Positions 16,816 through 26,017 of a DNA stretch of 64,000 nucleotides are shown here, in pieces. Position 1 is the stretch's first letter. Each line of letters starts with the position of its first letter. The notes beneath the pieces are model-generated. The model saw only the letters and a list, made by a program, of their open reading frames with translations, did not search any database and was not told where the DNA came from. The stretch is from Halosegnis rubeus. GTDB lineage: Archaea; Halobacteriota; Halobacteria; Halobacteriales; Haloarculaceae. The translations under genes were made by a program, and so were the position numbers. The stretch spans positions 1 to 64,000 of the forward strand of contig NZ_QJOW01000002.1 in NCBI RefSeq assembly GCF_009184545.1, given 5' to 3'.

Positions 16816-18252
16816 TCAGGCCGTCTCGGCCCGGCTCCCGTCGTCGGTCTCGACGACCGTGTCCTTCCACGTTCCGCGGGTGAACCACGCCACCGCAGCG
16901 ACCGCCCCGACGATATTGCCCAGCGCCATTCCGATCCAGATGCCGGTCGCACCCAGCCCGAGGGTGAAGGTGAGCAGATACACCGTCGGGACGCGGCCGA
17001 GCCACAGCGCGGTCAACGAGAAGGCCAGCGCTGTCCTGGTGTTTCCGGCACCGCGATACGCCCCGAGAACGACCTGTAACACGCCGATGAAGGCGAACTC
17101 GACGGTCCGGATCCGGAGATACTGCACCCCGTTCTCGATTGTCGCGGTCGCGTCCGCGGTCGTCGAACTGATGAACACCGAGACGATTGGCTCGGCGAAG
17201 ACGAGCGCGACGACGGCGACGCCGGCCATCACGACCGCGCCCGTCGTGGCCGCGAGTTTCACCGCGCGCTCTGCCCGGTCCCCCCGGCCCGCGCCGAGGT
17301 TCTGCCCGACCATCGTGTTCGTCGCCCGCCCCAATCCCATCGCGGGGAGGAAGACCAGCGAGATGAGCCGATTACCGAGCCCGTAGGCCGCCACGACCGG
17401 CGGGGCGAAGGAGGCGACCATCGCGGTCAGGGTTATCATCGCCAGCGCGCTCGTCGACTGTTCGAGCGCGGAGGGGGCACCGATGTTGACGATGCGTTTC
17501 ACCCACTTCCGTTCGAGCCTGAGATACGCGATCTTGAGCTGGGGACCGACGGCCAGCCGGAAGAGGATGAACAGCCCGATTGCCGTGGCGACGACCCGCG
17601 AGAGCAGGGTCGCGACCGCCGCACCCTCGACGCCCATCGCCGGGAAATCGAGCGGGCCGACGTCCCACCCGAAGATGAACAGCGGGTCGAGCACGACGTT
17701 GAGGACGACCGTCACGAACATGACGGCCATCGGAATCCGGGTGTTGCCGTAGCCGCGCATCAGCGCCGAGAAGACGAAGAAGCCGAACAGGAACGGCGTT
17801 CCGAGGAAGAACACCCGCATGTAGTCGCTCGCCAGCGGGATGACCAACCGCGCGGTCTCGGAGTCCGCCGGGAGCAGTCCCAACAGGAGGTCGGTCGAGA
17901 GATAGCCGACTGCCCCGACGACGACGGCGATGACGGTGACGAACGCGAGCGTCTGGCTGGCGGCCTTGCTGGCGTCCTCGTCGCCGCCCGCGCCGGTGTA
18001 CTGGGCGACGAGCGTACTCCCGGCCACGGTGAGTCCGCCGCCGACTGACAGGAACAGGAAGATGAGCGGAAACGCGAGCGAGAGGGCACCGACCGCCGCC
18101 GACGGGTAGGCCGTCCGGCCCAGCCAGATGGTGTCGGCGATGTTGTACGCGACCTGCAGCAGTTGCGTGACGACGATGGGCCACGCGAGCGTGAACAGCG
18201 GTCGCACCAGACTCCCCTCCGTGATGCTCGAATCGGTGGAGTCGGCGCTCAT
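16816..18252 (-). CDS. MATE-family efflux transporter
   Basis: 478 aa with twelve hydrophobic segments in two similar halves. The N-terminal half has PIVVTQLLQVAYNIADTIWLGR and the second half ALEQSTSALAMITLTAMVASFAPPVVAAYGLGNR, both typical of MATE (DinF/NorM-like) cation-coupled multidrug or metabolite exporters. The first 14 residues are polar (Ser/Thr/Asp). It is a single gene that abuts livF tail to tail. The substrate is unknown. Confidence 0.88.
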   Translation of the reverse strand: MSADSTDSSITEGSLVRPLFTLAWPIVVTQLLQVAYNIADTIWLGRTAYPSAAVGALSLAFPLIFLFLSVGGGLTVAGSTLVAQYTGAGGDEDASKAASQTLAFVTVIAVVVGAVGYLSTDLLLGLLPADSETARLVIPLASDYMRVFFLGTPFLFGFFVFSALMRGYGNTRIPMAVMFVTVVLNVVLDPLFIFGWDVGPLDFPAMGVEGAAVATLLSRVVATAIGLFILFRLAVGPQLKIAYLRLERKWVKRIVNIGAPSALEQSTSALAMITLTAMVASFAPPVVAAYGLGNRLISLVFLPAMGLGRATNTMVGQNLGAGRGDRAERAVKLAATTGAVVMAGVAVVALVFAEPIVSVFISSTTADATATIENGVQYLRIRTVEFAFIGVLQVVLGAYRGAGNTRTALAFSLTALWLGRVPTVYLLTFTLGLGATGIWIGMALGNIVGAVAAVAWFTRGTWKDTVVETDDGSRAETA

Positions 18253-18366
18253 ACCTACCGTCGGCTACCGGATGGGATGACACCTTCGTTTCGGTCGATT
18301 GTCACGCTATCGCGTGACACACCCGACGACCGGGAGCCTTACCTGCCGGCCCTCGAACCGACGTGT

Positions 18367-19260
18367 ATGCACCTCGGCGTTATCGGACTCGGACGGATGG
18401 GACGTATCGTCGCCGACCGCGTCGTCGATTCCGGCCACGACGTGACTGCCTTCGACGTGAGCGAGGACGCGCTCGCCGACGCCCGCGACGCCGGCATCGG
18501 TACCGCCGACTCGATTCCCACCCTCGCAGACGCGCTCGGCGAGGAGAAGCGCATCTGGCTGATGGTTCCCGCCGGCGACCCGGTCGACGCCGCGCTCGAC
18601 GAACTGGAGCCGTCACTCTCCGAGCAGGACATCGTCGTCGACGGCGGCAACAGCCACTTCGAGGACTCGACGCGTCGCGCCGAGTCGACCGCCGCCCGGT
18701 ATCTCGACTGTGGCACCTCGGGCGGCCCGGCCGGCGCAGAGCTGGGCTTCTCGCTCATGGTCGGTGGTCCCGAGGGAGCCTACGAGACGATGACGCCGGC
18801 CTTCGACGCCGTCGCCACCGGTCCCGAGGGTCACGACCGGATGGGACCGGCCGGCAGCGGCCACTACGTGAAGATGGTCCACAACGGCGTCGAGTACGCG
18901 CTGATGCAGGCGTACGGCGAGGGGTTCGAACTGCTCCACGAGGGGCGATACGACCTCGATCTGGAGGCCGTCGCGCGAACCTGGAACAACGGCGCAGTCA
19001 TCCGGTCGTGGCTGCTCGAACTCTGCGAGGAGGCGTTCCGCGAGGAAGGGACCGACCTCGGTGACGTGGCCGACCACGTCGCCGGCGGCTCGACCGGCAC
19101 CTGGACCGTTCAGGAGGCGCTCGAACAGGAGGTCGCCGTGCCGCTCATCTACGACGCGCTCGGCGAGCGGTTCGACTCACGCACCCGAGCGAAGTTCTCT
19201 CGCCGGCTGGCCAACCGGCTCCGGTACGGGTTCGGTCGCCACGAGGTCGCCCGCGAGTGA
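18367..19260 (+). CDS. gnd: 6-phosphogluconate dehydrogenase (decarboxylating)
   Basis: 297 aa, the short form of the family. The Rossmann motif GVIGLGRMG lies at the N-terminus. VDGGNSHFEDSTRR, the catalytic-region CGTSGGPAGAELG and VKMVHNGVEYALMQAYGEG follow, with the catalytic Lys in YVKMVHNG. It oxidises 6-phosphogluconate to ribulose 5-phosphate, the haloarchaeal source of pentose phosphates and NADPH (established for haloarchaea). The ATG at 18367 gives MHLGVIGLGRMG. Upstream there is a GC-rich leader and the divergent MATE gene. Confidence 0.92.
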   Translation: MHLGVIGLGRMGRIVADRVVDSGHDVTAFDVSEDALADARDAGIGTADSIPTLADALGEEKRIWLMVPAGDPVDAALDELEPSLSEQDIVVDGGNSHFEDSTRRAESTAARYLDCGTSGGPAGAELGFSLMVGGPEGAYETMTPAFDAVATGPEGHDRMGPAGSGHYVKMVHNGVEYALMQAYGEGFELLHEGRYDLDLEAVARTWNNGAVIRSWLLELCEEAFREEGTDLGDVADHVAGGSTGTWTVQEALEQEVAVPLIYDALGERFDSRTRAKFSRRLANRLRYGFGRHEVARE

Positions 19261-19266
19261 CACGGC

Positions 19267-20440
19267 TCAGTTGACCATCGTCGGCTGAAACGAGACGCCG
19301 TGCAACACGAGGCGAGCGCCCCCGTCCGCGCTGTCGGTGATCTCCAACTCCCACCCGTGGGCCGAGGCGATTCGCTCGACGATCGTGAGTCCAAGTCCCA
19401 TGTTCCCCGCCTCCGTCGTGAAACCGGATTCGAACACTAGCTCGCGGTCCTCCTCGGGGATGCCGGTGCCGTCGTCCTCGAAGTAGAGGCTCCCGTCGGC
19501 TGTCCCCACGGCACAGGTGGTGGCCGGTCCACCGTGGGTAATGGCGTTTGAAATCAGGTTTTCGAACAGCTGCTGGAGCCGGTCAGGGTCTCTCTCGATC
19601 TGTTTTGACCGTCTATCCGGAGGGTCGCCTCCTTCGTGTCGACCATGTTCCACGCCGACTGGACGACCTGGCTGAACGGCACCGTCGTGGTGTCCTCGAT
19701 TCGCAGGGGTTGGTCCGCCAGGACGTTCGTCTGGTCGATGAGCGTGTCCATGCGGCCGGGTGCCTGTTCGACGTTGTCGATGTGTGATGCGTCGTCGTCC
19801 TCCCGATAGAGGTCGAGCGAGCCCCGCGCGACGTTCAGCGGATTCCGGATGTCGTGTGAGATGAGGTCCCTGATGTTCTTCAACTGCGTGTTGCGCTGTT
19901 CGAGGTCCTGCTCTCGGCGCTTCAGCTCCGTGATGTCGCGGGTGTTCACTACGAACCCCTCCACGATGTCGTCGTCCAGCAGATTCGTCCCCCGCGATTC
20001 GAGGATGATGTCGTCCCGTTCAGCGTGGTCGAGACGGGACTCGATGACCGGGGTGATATCCGGATTCTCCACGCCCTCGAAGAACTCCTCCATCACGTAC
20101 TGTCTGTCCTCCGGATACACGTAGCTGAAGATCGAATCGCCGATGAGTTCCTCCTGCGTGTAGCCGATGATCTGCTCACACGACGGCGAGACGTACTCGA
20201 ACCGGCCGTCCTCGGAGACGATGGAGATGAGGTCCGTGGAGTTTTCGACCAGCTTGCTGAACTTCCGTTCCGACCGCTCCAGCTGTTTTTGCACCCGGTA
20301 CGTCTCGATTGCGTTGCCGAGGCGATTCGCGAGTACGGAGTACGAAACTGAAGCCGGTCGACGAATTCGAACGCCTCGACGGCGGCCGCATAGTTTCTGC
20401 GGTCGTGTTGGACGAACCCGTTGCAGATCTGTCGGGCCAT
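19267..20440 (-). pseudogene. PAS-domain sensor histidine kinase disrupted by two frameshifts
   Basis: Three reading frames together make one haloarchaeal kinase. The first (about 20440-20345) reads ARQICNGFVQHDRRNYAAA...FEFVDRLQ. The second (about 20345-19605) reads SYSVLANRLGNAIETYRVQKQ, then a PAS domain, the H-box ISHDIRNPL and on to TLRIDG. The third (about 19605-19267) reads ERDPDRLQQLFENLISNA with N, G1 (DDGTGIPEED) and G2 (GLGLTIV) boxes. Each junction is repaired by one extra base in a homopolymer: AAA at 20345-20347 and TTTT at 19603-19606 on the plus strand. No convincing start codon is seen upstream. Either a decaying gene or sequencing errors. Confidence 0.75.
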
Positions 20441-20722
20441 CTCTCTGGGTGCGTCCTCCCTAGAAATAGATGTGTCCGGAATCGATTCGACACTAGACTG
20501 CGTTCCAATGTCTCGTACTGGGTGGAGTCTTCACGTAAAAATTTTATACAGTACAGTGAATCGCGGTACGAACGACCTGCCACGACATCGGTCTCTGCAC
20601 GCGTGTGAACAAGCCCGACGCCCCGAGTGGGTCGTCGTGTCAGCAAACGCGGCCTCTCTGTCGCTCGGACAGGTGAGTCCCCCGAAAACACTTTGCGGCT
20701 GTCCCCCGCAGTAGTATTCGAT
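20441..20722. promoter_or_regulatory. Intergenic region with probable aldehyde dehydrogenase promoter
   Basis: The region separates the broken kinase (minus) from the aldehyde dehydrogenase (plus). CCGAAAACACTTTG at about 20681-20694 looks like a haloarchaeal BRE plus TATA element about 35 bp before the ATG at 20723, consistent with a nearly leaderless mRNA. An AT-rich tract, AAAATTTTATACAG (about 20538-20551), could be a second promoter. No gene is supported here: frames open in this stretch lack haloarchaeal composition. Confidence 0.4.
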
Positions 20723-22237
20723 ATGTCTAGTGAATCGCAAGCAGGCGAGTCAGCGCGAAGTGAGATTCGAGAGCGACACGAGTCGGTCGCCGCGGAGGTC
20801 GTCCCCGAGCAGACGGACCTCTACATCAGCGGCGAGTTCGTCGAGCCGGCGGAGGGTGGCACCATCGACACGGTCGACCCGACGACGGGTGAGGTACTCG
20901 CGTCCGTCGGTGGCGCGACGGAGGCAGACATCGACCGTGCCGTCGACGCCGCGTGGGACGCCTTCGACTCGACGTGGTCGGGCTACGGTGCCGGCAAGCG
21001 CCAGCAGATCCTCATCGACATCGCCGACGCCATCGACGAACACTCCCAGGAGCTTGCGAAACTGGAGTCGCTCGACAACGGGAAGCCGGTCTCCGAGTCG
21101 AGCGCCGACGTGTATCTGGCCGCAGACCACTTCCGCTACTTTGCGGGCATCGTCCGCAAGAACGGAGGCAGCACGATGCCGGAGGGGTCACGCCTCGGAC
21201 AGGTCGTCAAGGAACCGTACGGGGTCGTCGGTCAGATCATCCCGTGGAACTTCCCGCTGCTCATGGCGTCGTGGAAGCTCGCGCCGGCGCTCGCCGCCGG
21301 CAACTGTTCCGTCCTGAAGCCGGCCGAACAGACCCCGCTGTCGGCGCTGCGGCTCGCGGAACTCATCGACGACATCGTCCCCGACGGCGTCGTCAACATC
21401 GTCCCCGGCTACGGCGAAGAGGCCGGCCCACCGCTGACGGGCCACGAGGACGTTCGCAAGGTCGCGTTCACCGGCTCGACGGCCGTCGGCAAGCAGGTGA
21501 TGAAGTCGGCCGCCGACAACGTCACCGACGTGACGCTCGAACTCGGCGGGAAGAGCCCGGTCGTCGTCCACCCCGACGTGGCTCCCGGGAAGGCGGTCAA
21601 GCTCGTCGCACAGGCCATCTTCTACAACACCGGCGAGTGTTGTGAGGCTGGCTCCCGGCTGTTCGTCCACGACGACATCGCCGACGAGGTGCTCGGCGGG
21701 CTGGCACAGGCCGTCGACGACATGACCATCGGCGATCCGCTCCTGCGCGAGACGGACCTCGGACCGAAGGTCTCCCGCGAGCAGGTCGACCGCACGCTGG
21801 AGTATCTGGAGAAGGCCGAATCCGGCGGTGGCAAGTTCCTCGCCGGCGGCGGCATTCCGGACGACGAGTCGCTGTCGGACGGCTGTTTCGTCGAGCCGAC
21901 GCTCGTCGACGGGCTGGACCACGACCACGAGGCCGTCCAGGAGGAGATCTTCGGGCCGGTGCTCGACGTGTTCCGCTGGGACGACTACGACGAGATGATG
22001 GAACTCGCCAACGACGTGGACTACGGTCTCGCCGGCGGTGTCATCACGGACGACATCTCACAGGCCAACGAGACGGCCCGCGACATCGAAGCGGGGTACA
22101 TCTGGGTCAACACGTACCACGACCTCGTCGCCGGCCTGCCCTTCGGCGGCTACAAGCAGTCGGGTATCGGCCGCGAGCTGAGCGAGGAGACGCTGGACCA
22201 CTACCAGCAGACGAAGACGATCAACCTCTCGCTGTAG
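20723..22237 (+). CDS. NAD(P)-dependent aldehyde dehydrogenase
   Basis: 504 aa. All core ALDH motifs are present: IIPWNFPLLMASWKLAPALAAG, FTGSTAVG for the cofactor, the general base in LELGGKSP, and the catalytic Cys in NTGECCEAGSR (two adjacent Cys). The end FGGYKQSGIGRELSEETLDHY is typical of ALDH1/2-like and betaine aldehyde dehydrogenase groups. It oxidises an aldehyde to the acid. Substrate cannot be fixed from sequence; glycine betaine synthesis is one possibility in a halophile but is not supported by neighbours. The acidic N-terminal 30 residues are lineage-specific. Confidence 0.88.
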   Translation: MSSESQAGESARSEIRERHESVAAEVVPEQTDLYISGEFVEPAEGGTIDTVDPTTGEVLASVGGATEADIDRAVDAAWDAFDSTWSGYGAGKRQQILIDIADAIDEHSQELAKLESLDNGKPVSESSADVYLAADHFRYFAGIVRKNGGSTMPEGSRLGQVVKEPYGVVGQIIPWNFPLLMASWKLAPALAAGNCSVLKPAEQTPLSALRLAELIDDIVPDGVVNIVPGYGEEAGPPLTGHEDVRKVAFTGSTAVGKQVMKSAADNVTDVTLELGGKSPVVVHPDVAPGKAVKLVAQAIFYNTGECCEAGSRLFVHDDIADEVLGGLAQAVDDMTIGDPLLRETDLGPKVSREQVDRTLEYLEKAESGGGKFLAGGGIPDDESLSDGCFVEPTLVDGLDHDHEAVQEEIFGPVLDVFRWDDYDEMMELANDVDYGLAGGVITDDISQANETARDIEAGYIWVNTYHDLVAGLPFGGYKQSGIGRELSEETLDHYQQTKTINLSL

Positions 22238-22294
22238 CGCGGCCGTCTGCGCGCTAATCGCAACGCTATTGAAGCACGTACACAAAGACGGCGT

Positions 22295-22873
22295 ATGGTC
22301 ACTACGCTGGGCATCGTACTCGGGGCGTCGCTCACGCTCACGATGGTTGCCCTGCATTTCGCACGCGGCACCGAGCACGCGACTCCGGACGATATCTCAC
22401 AGAAGGTGCTCGAACGTCGCGCCGAGAGCGTCCACGAGACCGACTTCCCCGAGCCGATGAACCGGTCCATCGGCGGCGGTGGTGCTGCCGCCGCCGTCGG
22501 CGGGGGCGGTGCCGAGGGTGAACTCGCGGAGGGTGACGCCGAGGTCGACGACGACCCCGCCGCGATTCCGGACGACGAGGCCGAGGTGTACGAGGTCGAG
22601 TACGTCAAGGAGGGGACGACGATCGAGGTCAAGGAGAACACAACGCTGTTGGAAGCCGGCGAAGAGCAGGATTGGGACCTGCCGTACGCCTGCCGACAGG
22701 GTCAGTGTATCTCCTGTGCCGGTCACATCACCGACGGTGGCAATTCCGAGCAGTACGTCGAACACTACACCAACGAGATGCTCGGCGAACCCGAACTCGA
22801 CGACGGCTACACGCTCACCTGTGTCGCCTACCCCGTCTCCGACTTCTCCATCGAGATGCGCGAGTCGCCGTAA
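22295..22873 (+). CDS. Membrane-anchored [2Fe-2S] ferredoxin
   Basis: 192 aa. Residues 1-23 form one hydrophobic segment (TTLGIVLGASLTLTMVALHFA). A Gly/Ala and then acidic linker runs to about residue 95. A plant-type ferredoxin domain follows, with CRQGQCISC supplying three cluster ligands and LTCVAYP the fourth. The insertion GGNSEQYVEHYTNEMLG lies between them. Unlike the abundant soluble haloarchaeal ferredoxin, this one should be tethered to the membrane facing the cytoplasm and donate electrons to a membrane or peripheral oxidoreductase. It stands alone, 57 bp after the aldehyde dehydrogenase. Confidence 0.87.
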   Translation: MVTTLGIVLGASLTLTMVALHFARGTEHATPDDISQKVLERRAESVHETDFPEPMNRSIGGGGAAAAVGGGGAEGELAEGDAEVDDDPAAIPDDEAEVYEVEYVKEGTTIEVKENTTLLEAGEEQDWDLPYACRQGQCISCAGHITDGGNSEQYVEHYTNEMLGEPELDDGYTLTCVAYPVSDFSIEMRESP

Positions 22874-22931
22874 CGTCCGACCCCGACTGATTTTCGCCGA
22901 CGTTTAAGCCGCGCCCGCGAGGAGTCAATGT

Positions 22932-23357
22932 ATGTTCGATACGGTCGTGATTGCGACGGACGGGTCCACCAGCGGCCGCCGTGCGGTGACCGTCGCGCTC
23001 GACGTGGCCCGCCGGTTCGAGGCCTCGGTCCACGCGCTGTACGTCGTCGACGAGACGCAGGTCGACGGACTTCCCGAAGATGTCCACGACGACGTACGCG
23101 AGGCGCTGGAAGCGCAGGCAGACGAGTCACTCGACGCTGTCGAGACGGCGGCCGACCAGCCGGTCACCGTCGCCGTCCGCGAGGGTGACCCGGCGACGGA
23201 GATCATCGACTACGCCGACGACACCGACGCCGACATGGTCGCGACGGGGACGCGCGGCCGCCACGGCGAGCACTCCTTCATCGTCGGGTCGGTCGCGGAG
23301 ACGGTCGTGCGCGACTGTCCCGTGCCCGTTCTCACCGTCCGCCAGCTCGAGGCCTGA
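22932..23357 (+). CDS. UspA-family universal stress protein
   Basis: 141 aa, single Usp domain. It starts FDTVVIATDGSTSGRRA, and the C-terminal ATP-binding motif is ATGTRGRHGEHSFIVGSVAETVVRDCPVPVLTV, close to GxxGxRG-x9-GS. The ATP-binding type is therefore expected. Haloarchaea carry dozens of paralogues whose specific roles are mostly unknown. It is a separate short gene between the ferredoxin and the DHH protein. Confidence 0.88.
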   Translation: MFDTVVIATDGSTSGRRAVTVALDVARRFEASVHALYVVDETQVDGLPEDVHDDVREALEAQADESLDAVETAADQPVTVAVREGDPATEIIDYADDTDADMVATGTRGRHGEHSFIVGSVAETVVRDCPVPVLTVRQLEA

Positions 23358-23402
23358 CGGGCGTATCGGGGGCTTCTTGCCCACAGCCGTCACAGCCAGC
23401 GC

Positions 23403-24485
23403 ATGGACGACTCGCTTATCGACCCGGAGACGCTTCCGCTGGAGCGAGCCTCGCTGTTGCCGGGGGCCGGATTCTTCGCCCCCGATGAGGAAGAGCGCGA
23501 CGAGGCCGAACTCGAAGCCACGCTCGGCGACGCCGAGACGGTCGTCGTGGCCGACCCCGACGCCGACGGACTCGCCTGCGTCGCGTTCATCCGTGAGTTC
23601 CACGACGGCGCGAGGCTGTTGCCAGCGAGCCCACACGAACTTGACGACGCGATCGCCGACCTCGCGGAGTTCGCCCCCGACGGCGTCCGCGTCTACATCT
23701 GTGACTTGTGTCCCGACGAGCGCGACGACCTGACCGGGCTCGCTGACCTCGTCGAGCGAGCCGACTCCGTCTCGTGGTACGATCACCACCAGTGGAGCAG
23801 CGAGGCGACCGACCGCGTCGAGACCGCCGGCGTCGACCTCGTCGTCGGCGACTCCGACGAGGAGTGTTCCGCCGACGTGACGCTCCGGTCGCTGGGTGAA
23901 CTCCCCCGTCGCTTTGCCGAACTCGCGGCCGTCACCCGCGACCACGACCTCTGGATTCGCGACGACCCGCGCTCTGACGACCTCGCCGACTACGCCCACT
24001 GGGAGGAGCCGGAGGAGTACGTCGCCGTCGTCCGCGAACACGGCGCGGACCTCCCGACCGAGGTCGAGGCGTTCCTCGAAGCCGAGCGCGTCGAGAAACA
24101 GCGGCTCATCGACAAGGCCGTCGAGCGCGCGGAACTCCGCGAGGTCGACGGTACGACGGTCGGTGTCACCTACGGTCGGTGTTCACAAAACGAGGTCGCG
24201 GAAGCCCTCCGAGAGCAGGGCGCGGACGCGGCGGTTGTCGTCAAGCCCGCCGGCTCCGCCTCGATTCGCGGCACCGACGGCTTCGAGCGGTGTCACGAGG
24301 TCGCAGAGCAGGTAAACGGCGGCGGCCACCCAAAGGCCGCCGGCTGTAAGCCGGACATCTACGACGACATGCTCGATTACGCCCACCACTGGACGACCCG
24401 CGGCGCGGTGGCGAAACAGGTCATCCTCGACGCGTTCCGGAATCTCCCTGAGGAGGACGAGGAAGGCGTCGACACCGAGCGCTAG
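23403..24485 (+). CDS. DHH/DHHA1-family phosphoesterase
   Basis: 360 aa. VVVADPDADGLACVA near residue 48 and WYDHHQWS near residue 120 supply the metal-binding Asp and His residues (DHH core). The C-terminal DHHA1 domain ends with NGGGHPKAAGC, the substrate-binding GGGH motif. Relatives include RecJ-like nucleases and oligoribonucleotide (nanoRNase) or cyclic dinucleotide phosphodiesterases; the short length favours a small-substrate or nanoRNase-like role, but this is inference. Its stop codon shares the tetranucleotide CTAG with the convergent phosphotransferase gene. Confidence 0.85.
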   Translation: MDDSLIDPETLPLERASLLPGAGFFAPDEEERDEAELEATLGDAETVVVADPDADGLACVAFIREFHDGARLLPASPHELDDAIADLAEFAPDGVRVYICDLCPDERDDLTGLADLVERADSVSWYDHHQWSSEATDRVETAGVDLVVGDSDEECSADVTLRSLGELPRRFAELAAVTRDHDLWIRDDPRSDDLADYAHWEEPEEYVAVVREHGADLPTEVEAFLEAERVEKQRLIDKAVERAELREVDGTTVGVTYGRCSQNEVAEALREQGADAAVVVKPAGSASIRGTDGFERCHEVAEQVNGGGHPKAAGCKPDIYDDMLDYAHHWTTRGAVAKQVILDAFRNLPEEDEEGVDTER

Positions 24486-25540
24486 AGATACTTTTCCACG
24501 TACTCGCGGTGTTCGCGCTCTCGCACCGCCTTCTCGCGTGGCGTCGCGTCCTCCAACCACAGGGGAAGACACGCCATCGCCTCCGTCCGACACTTGAGCA
24601 GATACGTCTCCATCCGGTCGCGCTTCGCCGGGGTGAAGCTCCAGTCGTCGCGGGCCGACTCGTAGCTGTCGCGGAACAGCTTACGCAGCTCGCTCGCCCG
24701 TCCGCCCGTATCCTGTCCGTACGCATCGAACAGATGTGACTCCACGCTCGCGAGATTGTGGGCCGGCTCGCGGACAGAGAGATTCGCCCAGTCGAGCACC
24801 GCCGTTGTCTCGCCCGTTTCGGAGTCTACGAGCAGATTTCCGTAGCGGTAGTCCCAGTGGCAGTAGCGGGGTGGCTCCGGTGCTGTCAGCGCGCCGGCAC
24901 GCGCGTGGAGCGTCTCGCGAAGCGGCTCCGCGAGGTCGACAAAGCGCTGCGGCTCGTCGGCGTAGTCTGGGAAGTAGGTGCCATCAGCCAGCGCGTCACA
25001 CGTCTCATCGATGCCGGCACGGAACAGCTCGCGCTCGGAGTCGGCGTCGTGGTCGGTCGGCAGTATCGCCAGGTCGCCGTCGCTGACGCCAACGCGCCCG
25101 ACACGCGGCTGTTCGCCGAGTTCGTGAAGCGCGGCTAGATTTCCGCCGGCCTCGCGAATCACGCGCTCACGGGCGGCGGGAAGTAGCTCCTCGGGTCGCC
25201 CTTCGAAGTTTTCGCCCGGGCGTTCCTCCACGAGATAGAACGGGGCCGGATACTCGTCGTGGCGGTCGACGAACCCGTACACCTCGGGAACCGGAATCTC
25301 GGTTTCGCGTCCGACGAGTTCGAACAGCCGCGGCTCGGCGCGGGCAATCTCGGGGGCCATCCACTCCGCGATGGTGGCCTTGAGGACGGCCCGCCGCTCA
25401 CCGTTCGGGGTCGAGCAGGCGACTCGGGCGACGAAATCCGTCCCCTGCTCGACGCGCTCGAACGAGTCGAGCGTCCAGTCGCCCCGGCAGGCGGCGACCA
25501 TCCCGGCGACAGTCGGAAAATCGATGGCGTCGTCACTCAC
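24482..25540 (-). CDS. Aminoglycoside-phosphotransferase-fold kinase
   Basis: 352 aa APH/choline-kinase fold protein. The Brenner catalytic loop reads YCHWDYRYGNLLVD (Asp and Asn present), and the metal-binding Asp is in TTAVLDWANL. The N-lobe has VARVACSTPNGERRAVLKA with the ATP-binding Lys. Family members phosphorylate small molecules including sugars, choline and homoserine; the substrate here is unknown. Antibiotic resistance should not be assumed. The gene is convergent with the DHH gene and overlaps it by CTAG. Confidence 0.8.
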   Translation of the reverse strand: MSDDAIDFPTVAGMVAACRGDWTLDSFERVEQGTDFVARVACSTPNGERRAVLKATIAEWMAPEIARAEPRLFELVGRETEIPVPEVYGFVDRHDEYPAPFYLVEERPGENFEGRPEELLPAARERVIREAGGNLAALHELGEQPRVGRVGVSDGDLAILPTDHDADSERELFRAGIDETCDALADGTYFPDYADEPQRFVDLAEPLRETLHARAGALTAPEPPRYCHWDYRYGNLLVDSETGETTAVLDWANLSVREPAHNLASVESHLFDAYGQDTGGRASELRKLFRDSYESARDDWSFTPAKRDRMETYLLKCRTEAMACLPLWLEDATPREKAVREREHREYVEKYL

Positions 25541-25585
25541 GAATGAAGCGAGTCGCGAATCCGGTAAGGCTCTTGTGTCGGTGTG

Positions 25586-26017
25586 TTACTCCTCGCCAAT
25601 GACCCACTTGTCGGAGTAGGTCTGGCCGCACTCGCAGGCGGCGTAGGCGTGGAGCACGTCGCCCTCGGCGTAGATGCCGCCGACCTCCTCGTTTTGGGCC
25701 TCGGTGAACGCGAAGACGAACTTGACGCGGTGGGCGTCACCCGTCCCCTCGGGGCAGGTGCCGCCGGTGCAGTCACGGCGGATATCGCCGTCGGTGTCCA
25801 TCGCGACGCCGGCAAAATCCATCGGGTCGATGCCGACGACCTCGCCGAGCACCTCGCTGCCGCGGTCGCCGGGGAGGACGAGCGCGACGCCCGGCCCCAC
25901 GTCCTCGGCGACGCCGGCGAGCGCCTCGGGGTCGCCCACCGACTGCTCGTGGAGAAAGACGAGGATGTCGTCGTGGCGCTGGCCGGCGAGGAACTGCTCG
26001 TACGGCGTCTCGCTCAC
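25586..26017 (-). CDS. Conserved haloarchaeal protein of unknown function (DUF5807-like)
   Basis: 143 aa. Acidic, soluble, with DCTGGTCPEGTG near residue 83 and CECGQTYSDKW near the C-terminus; these four Cys may bind a metal. The wording FVFAFTEAQNEEVGGIYAEGDVLHAYA is reminiscent of the haloarchaeal DUF5807 family, from memory only. It overlaps the upstream gene (26014-26451) by the ATGA tetranucleotide, so the two are co-translated; both lie directly downstream of the eS6 gene. Confidence 0.72.
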   Translation of the reverse strand: MSETPYEQFLAGQRHDDILVFLHEQSVGDPEALAGVAEDVGPGVALVLPGDRGSEVLGEVVGIDPMDFAGVAMDTDGDIRRDCTGGTCPEGTGDAHRVKFVFAFTEAQNEEVGGIYAEGDVLHAYAACECGQTYSDKWVIGEE

